From the NCBI GenBank assembly GCA_903870275.1, contig CAIQCK010000049.1, positions 81,672 through 121,392 of the forward strand: a DNA stretch of 39,721 bases, given 5' to 3'. This document shows positions 38,209 to 39,721 of the stretch, piece by piece. The notes under the pieces were generated by a model that saw nothing but the letters and a program-made list of their open reading frames with translations, did not search any database and was not told the origin of the DNA. Both the position numbers and the translations under genes were made by a program. How positions within the stretch are numbered: the stretch's first letter is position 1; every line of letters begins with the position of its first letter. Origin of the DNA: an uncultured bacterium. Lineage in GTDB: Bacteria; Verrucomicrobiota; Verrucomicrobiia; CAIQCK01.

Positions 38209-39721
38209 ATGGCCCGAAAGCCGTTATCCATGCACAAAACCAAAGAGATCCTGAGACTCAAACACGAACTGGGGCTGACCAACCGTCAGATTGGCTCCAG
38301 TTTGCACGTCAGCCACGTCTGTGTCGGCAACTACCTGCGGTGCGCCCGCAAGGCTGGGCTTGGCTGGCCGCTTCCCGATCATCTCGACGAAGACCAGTTG
38401 CGGCAGTTGCTGCTGGCCACGGAGAGCCCGCCCAGCGAACCCAAACGCTATCTGCCGCCGATGGCCGAGGTGCATCGTGAACTGCGGCGCAAGGGCGTCA
38501 CGCTCCAACTGCTGTGGGAGGAATACCGCCGCGATCATCCCGAGGGCTATGCCTACACGCAGTTCTGCGAATACTACCGGCGTTTCTGCAGCCAGATTGA
38601 TCCGGTCCTGCGTCAACTTCATCCGGCGGGCGAGCGGATGTTTGTGGACTGGGCCGGACTAACGATCCCGTTGTGGGACCCGCAGACCGGTCAATCCCGC
38701 CCGGCGTATCTGTTTGTGGCGGTGCTGGGAGCCAGCAACTACACCTATGCGGAAGCGTTCGAGAACCTTCAGTTACCGGCCTGGATTGAAGCCCATGTTC
38801 ACGCGTGGGAGTTCTTTGGCGGGGTGACTCGCCTGACGGTGCCCGACAATCCGAAGACGGCGGTCAACCACGCTTGCCGCTACGAGCCGGAGCTCAACAC
38901 CAGCTATCAGGAACTGGCCGCCCATTACGGGACGGTCGTGATACCGGCGCGGGCCCGCAAACCTCAGGACAAGGCCAAGGTGGAGGCCGCCGTGCTCCAC
39001 GCCGAACGCCGCATCATTGCGGCGCTACGAGATCAGCGATTCTTCAGCCTGGCTGAACTCAACGCGGCCATCCGGCGGGAACTTCAGGCGCTCAACGAAC
39101 GACCGTTCCAGAAGTTGCCCGGTTCCCGCGCCGAGTTGTTTGCCGAACTCGATCAACCGGTACTACAGCCGTTGCCAGCCACCCGTTACGAACTGGCGTT
39201 GTGGCGCAAAGCCAAAGCCAACATCGACTACCATGTTCAAGTCGACTGGCATCACTACAGCGTTCCTTATCGTTTCACCAACCAAGCCGTCGAAGTTCGC
39301 TTGAGCGCACACACGGTCGAGATCTTCCATCGAGGCCAGCGCATCGCCTTGCATCCACGCAGTCACCAACGTGGCGGCTTCACCACCGATCCCGCGCATC
39401 GTCCCAAAGCCCACCAACGCCACCTCGAATGGACGCCCGCCCGGCTGATTGGCTGGGCTCAGAAACAAGTCGGTCCACAGTGTGCTGCCGCCGTGACCTA
39501 CATCCTCGAACACAAGCCACATCCCGAGCAGGGCTATCGTTCCTGCCTCGGACTGATGCGTTTGGGCCGCCATCATGGCCAGGGGCGACTGGAACAGGCG
39601 TGCCATCGCGCCTTGCGGTTGGATGTCTGCTGCTATCGCAGCATCAAATCCATTCTCGAGGCCAAGCTGGAGACACAACCGGTGCCTTTACCGACGATTC
39701 CCACCGTTGCACTCGTCACGC
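38209..39721 (+). CDS. istA: IS21-family transposase IstA, 3' end missing
   Basis: The frame is open from ATG 38209 to the window edge (at least 504 residues), so nearly all of a typical IstA is present. GAAAGGA lies eight bases before the ATG. The N-terminal helix-turn-helix is KEILRLKHELGLTNRQIGSS (8-27), followed by a second DNA-binding region. The DDE catalytic core reads ERMFVDWAG (first Asp), LTVPDNPKTAV (second Asp) and QDKAKVEAAV (Glu), in the order and spacing of the family. The C-terminal beta-barrel (VDWHHYSVPYRF) binds DNA. It cuts and joins the ends with IstB. No frameshift or stop is seen, so it looks functional. Confidence 0.95.
   Translation, partial: MARKPLSMHKTKEILRLKHELGLTNRQIGSSLHVSHVCVGNYLRCARKAGLGWPLPDHLDEDQLRQLLLATESPPSEPKRYLPPMAEVHRELRRKGVTLQLLWEEYRRDHPEGYAYTQFCEYYRRFCSQIDPVLRQLHPAGERMFVDWAGLTIPLWDPQTGQSRPAYLFVAVLGASNYTYAEAFENLQLPAWIEAHVHAWEFFGGVTRLTVPDNPKTAVNHACRYEPELNTSYQELAAHYGTVVIPARARKPQDKAKVEAAVLHAERRIIAALRDQRFFSLAELNAAIRRELQALNERPFQKLPGSRAELFAELDQPVLQPLPATRYELALWRKAKANIDYHVQVDWHHYSVPYRFTNQAVEVRLSAHTVEIFHRGQRIALHPRSHQRGGFTTDPAHRPKAHQRHLEWTPARLIGWAQKQVGPQCAAAVTYILEHKPHPEQGYRSCLGLMRLGRHHGQGRLEQACHRALRLDVCCYRSIKSILEAKLETQPVPLPTIPTVALVT

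Larger units (their letters stand above)
37977..39721 (+). mobile_element. IS21-family insertion element, left end, continues past window
   Basis: The element is defined by istA and by the multiple terminal repeats before it. I put the left tip at TGTTGCGTATTTCGG (37977) because IS21 elements begin with TG and the first repeat follows directly. The right end, istB (the ATPase helper that follows istA) and any target duplication are outside the window, so the exact boundary is unproven. Confidence 0.8.

Overview
The window is GC-rich, gene-dense chromosomal DNA from a bacterium, most likely of the phylum Verrucomicrobiota (a Pedosphaera/Limisphaerales-like lineage is my best guess). This is an inference from gene content, from the recurrent AAAGGA-type Shine-Dalgarno sequence, and from short palindromic repeats of a kind I associate with that group; no rRNA is present to confirm it. 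Core housekeeping genes are intact, while the two ends hold accessory or repeat-rich DNA.

Left part (1-8.1 kb): a 5'-truncated SGNH hydrolase; an AT-richer hypothetical gene behind its own promoter; a strong RNA-type hairpin and an overlooked GTG-started 42-residue basic protein closed by a bidirectional terminator; then a minus-strand operon of an FGGY sugar kinase, a single-subunit 2-hydroxyacyl-CoA dehydratase-family protein and its BadF/HgdC-type ATPase activator. A VOC (glyoxalase-fold) gene lies upstream on the same strand, and the same two-box promoter-like element precedes both units. A membrane protein with an HELTH zinc motif follows.

Middle part (8.1-21.4 kb): PTS IIA-type regulator, argS, a small membrane protein, two stand-alone response regulators, two convergent alkaline-phosphatase-superfamily exoenzymes separated by a hairpin, a class V aminotransferase, ahcY with a TTG start, the GDP-fucose pair gmd-fcl, pyrF carrying an apparent in-frame repeat insertion, and a secreted protein of unknown function.

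Right part (21.4-36.7 kb): the rod-shape cluster mreB-mreC-mreD-mrdA-rodA followed by rng (RNase E/G), driven by a clear sigma70-type promoter; a pair of exported carbohydrate-type proteins (beta-propeller and right-handed beta-helix); then tig-clpP-clpX with its own promoter. Folding, proteolysis and cell-wall elongation are thus each represented by a complete gene set in standard order.

Right end (36.7-39.7 kb): about 1.3 kb without credible genes, packed with several unrelated repeat classes (a host-type dyad repeat, three 10-bp-period arrays, a perfect 26-bp inverted repeat whose arms are themselves hairpins, and a 30-bp direct repeat), running into the left end of an IS21-family element with multiple terminal repeats and istA, which continues past the window.
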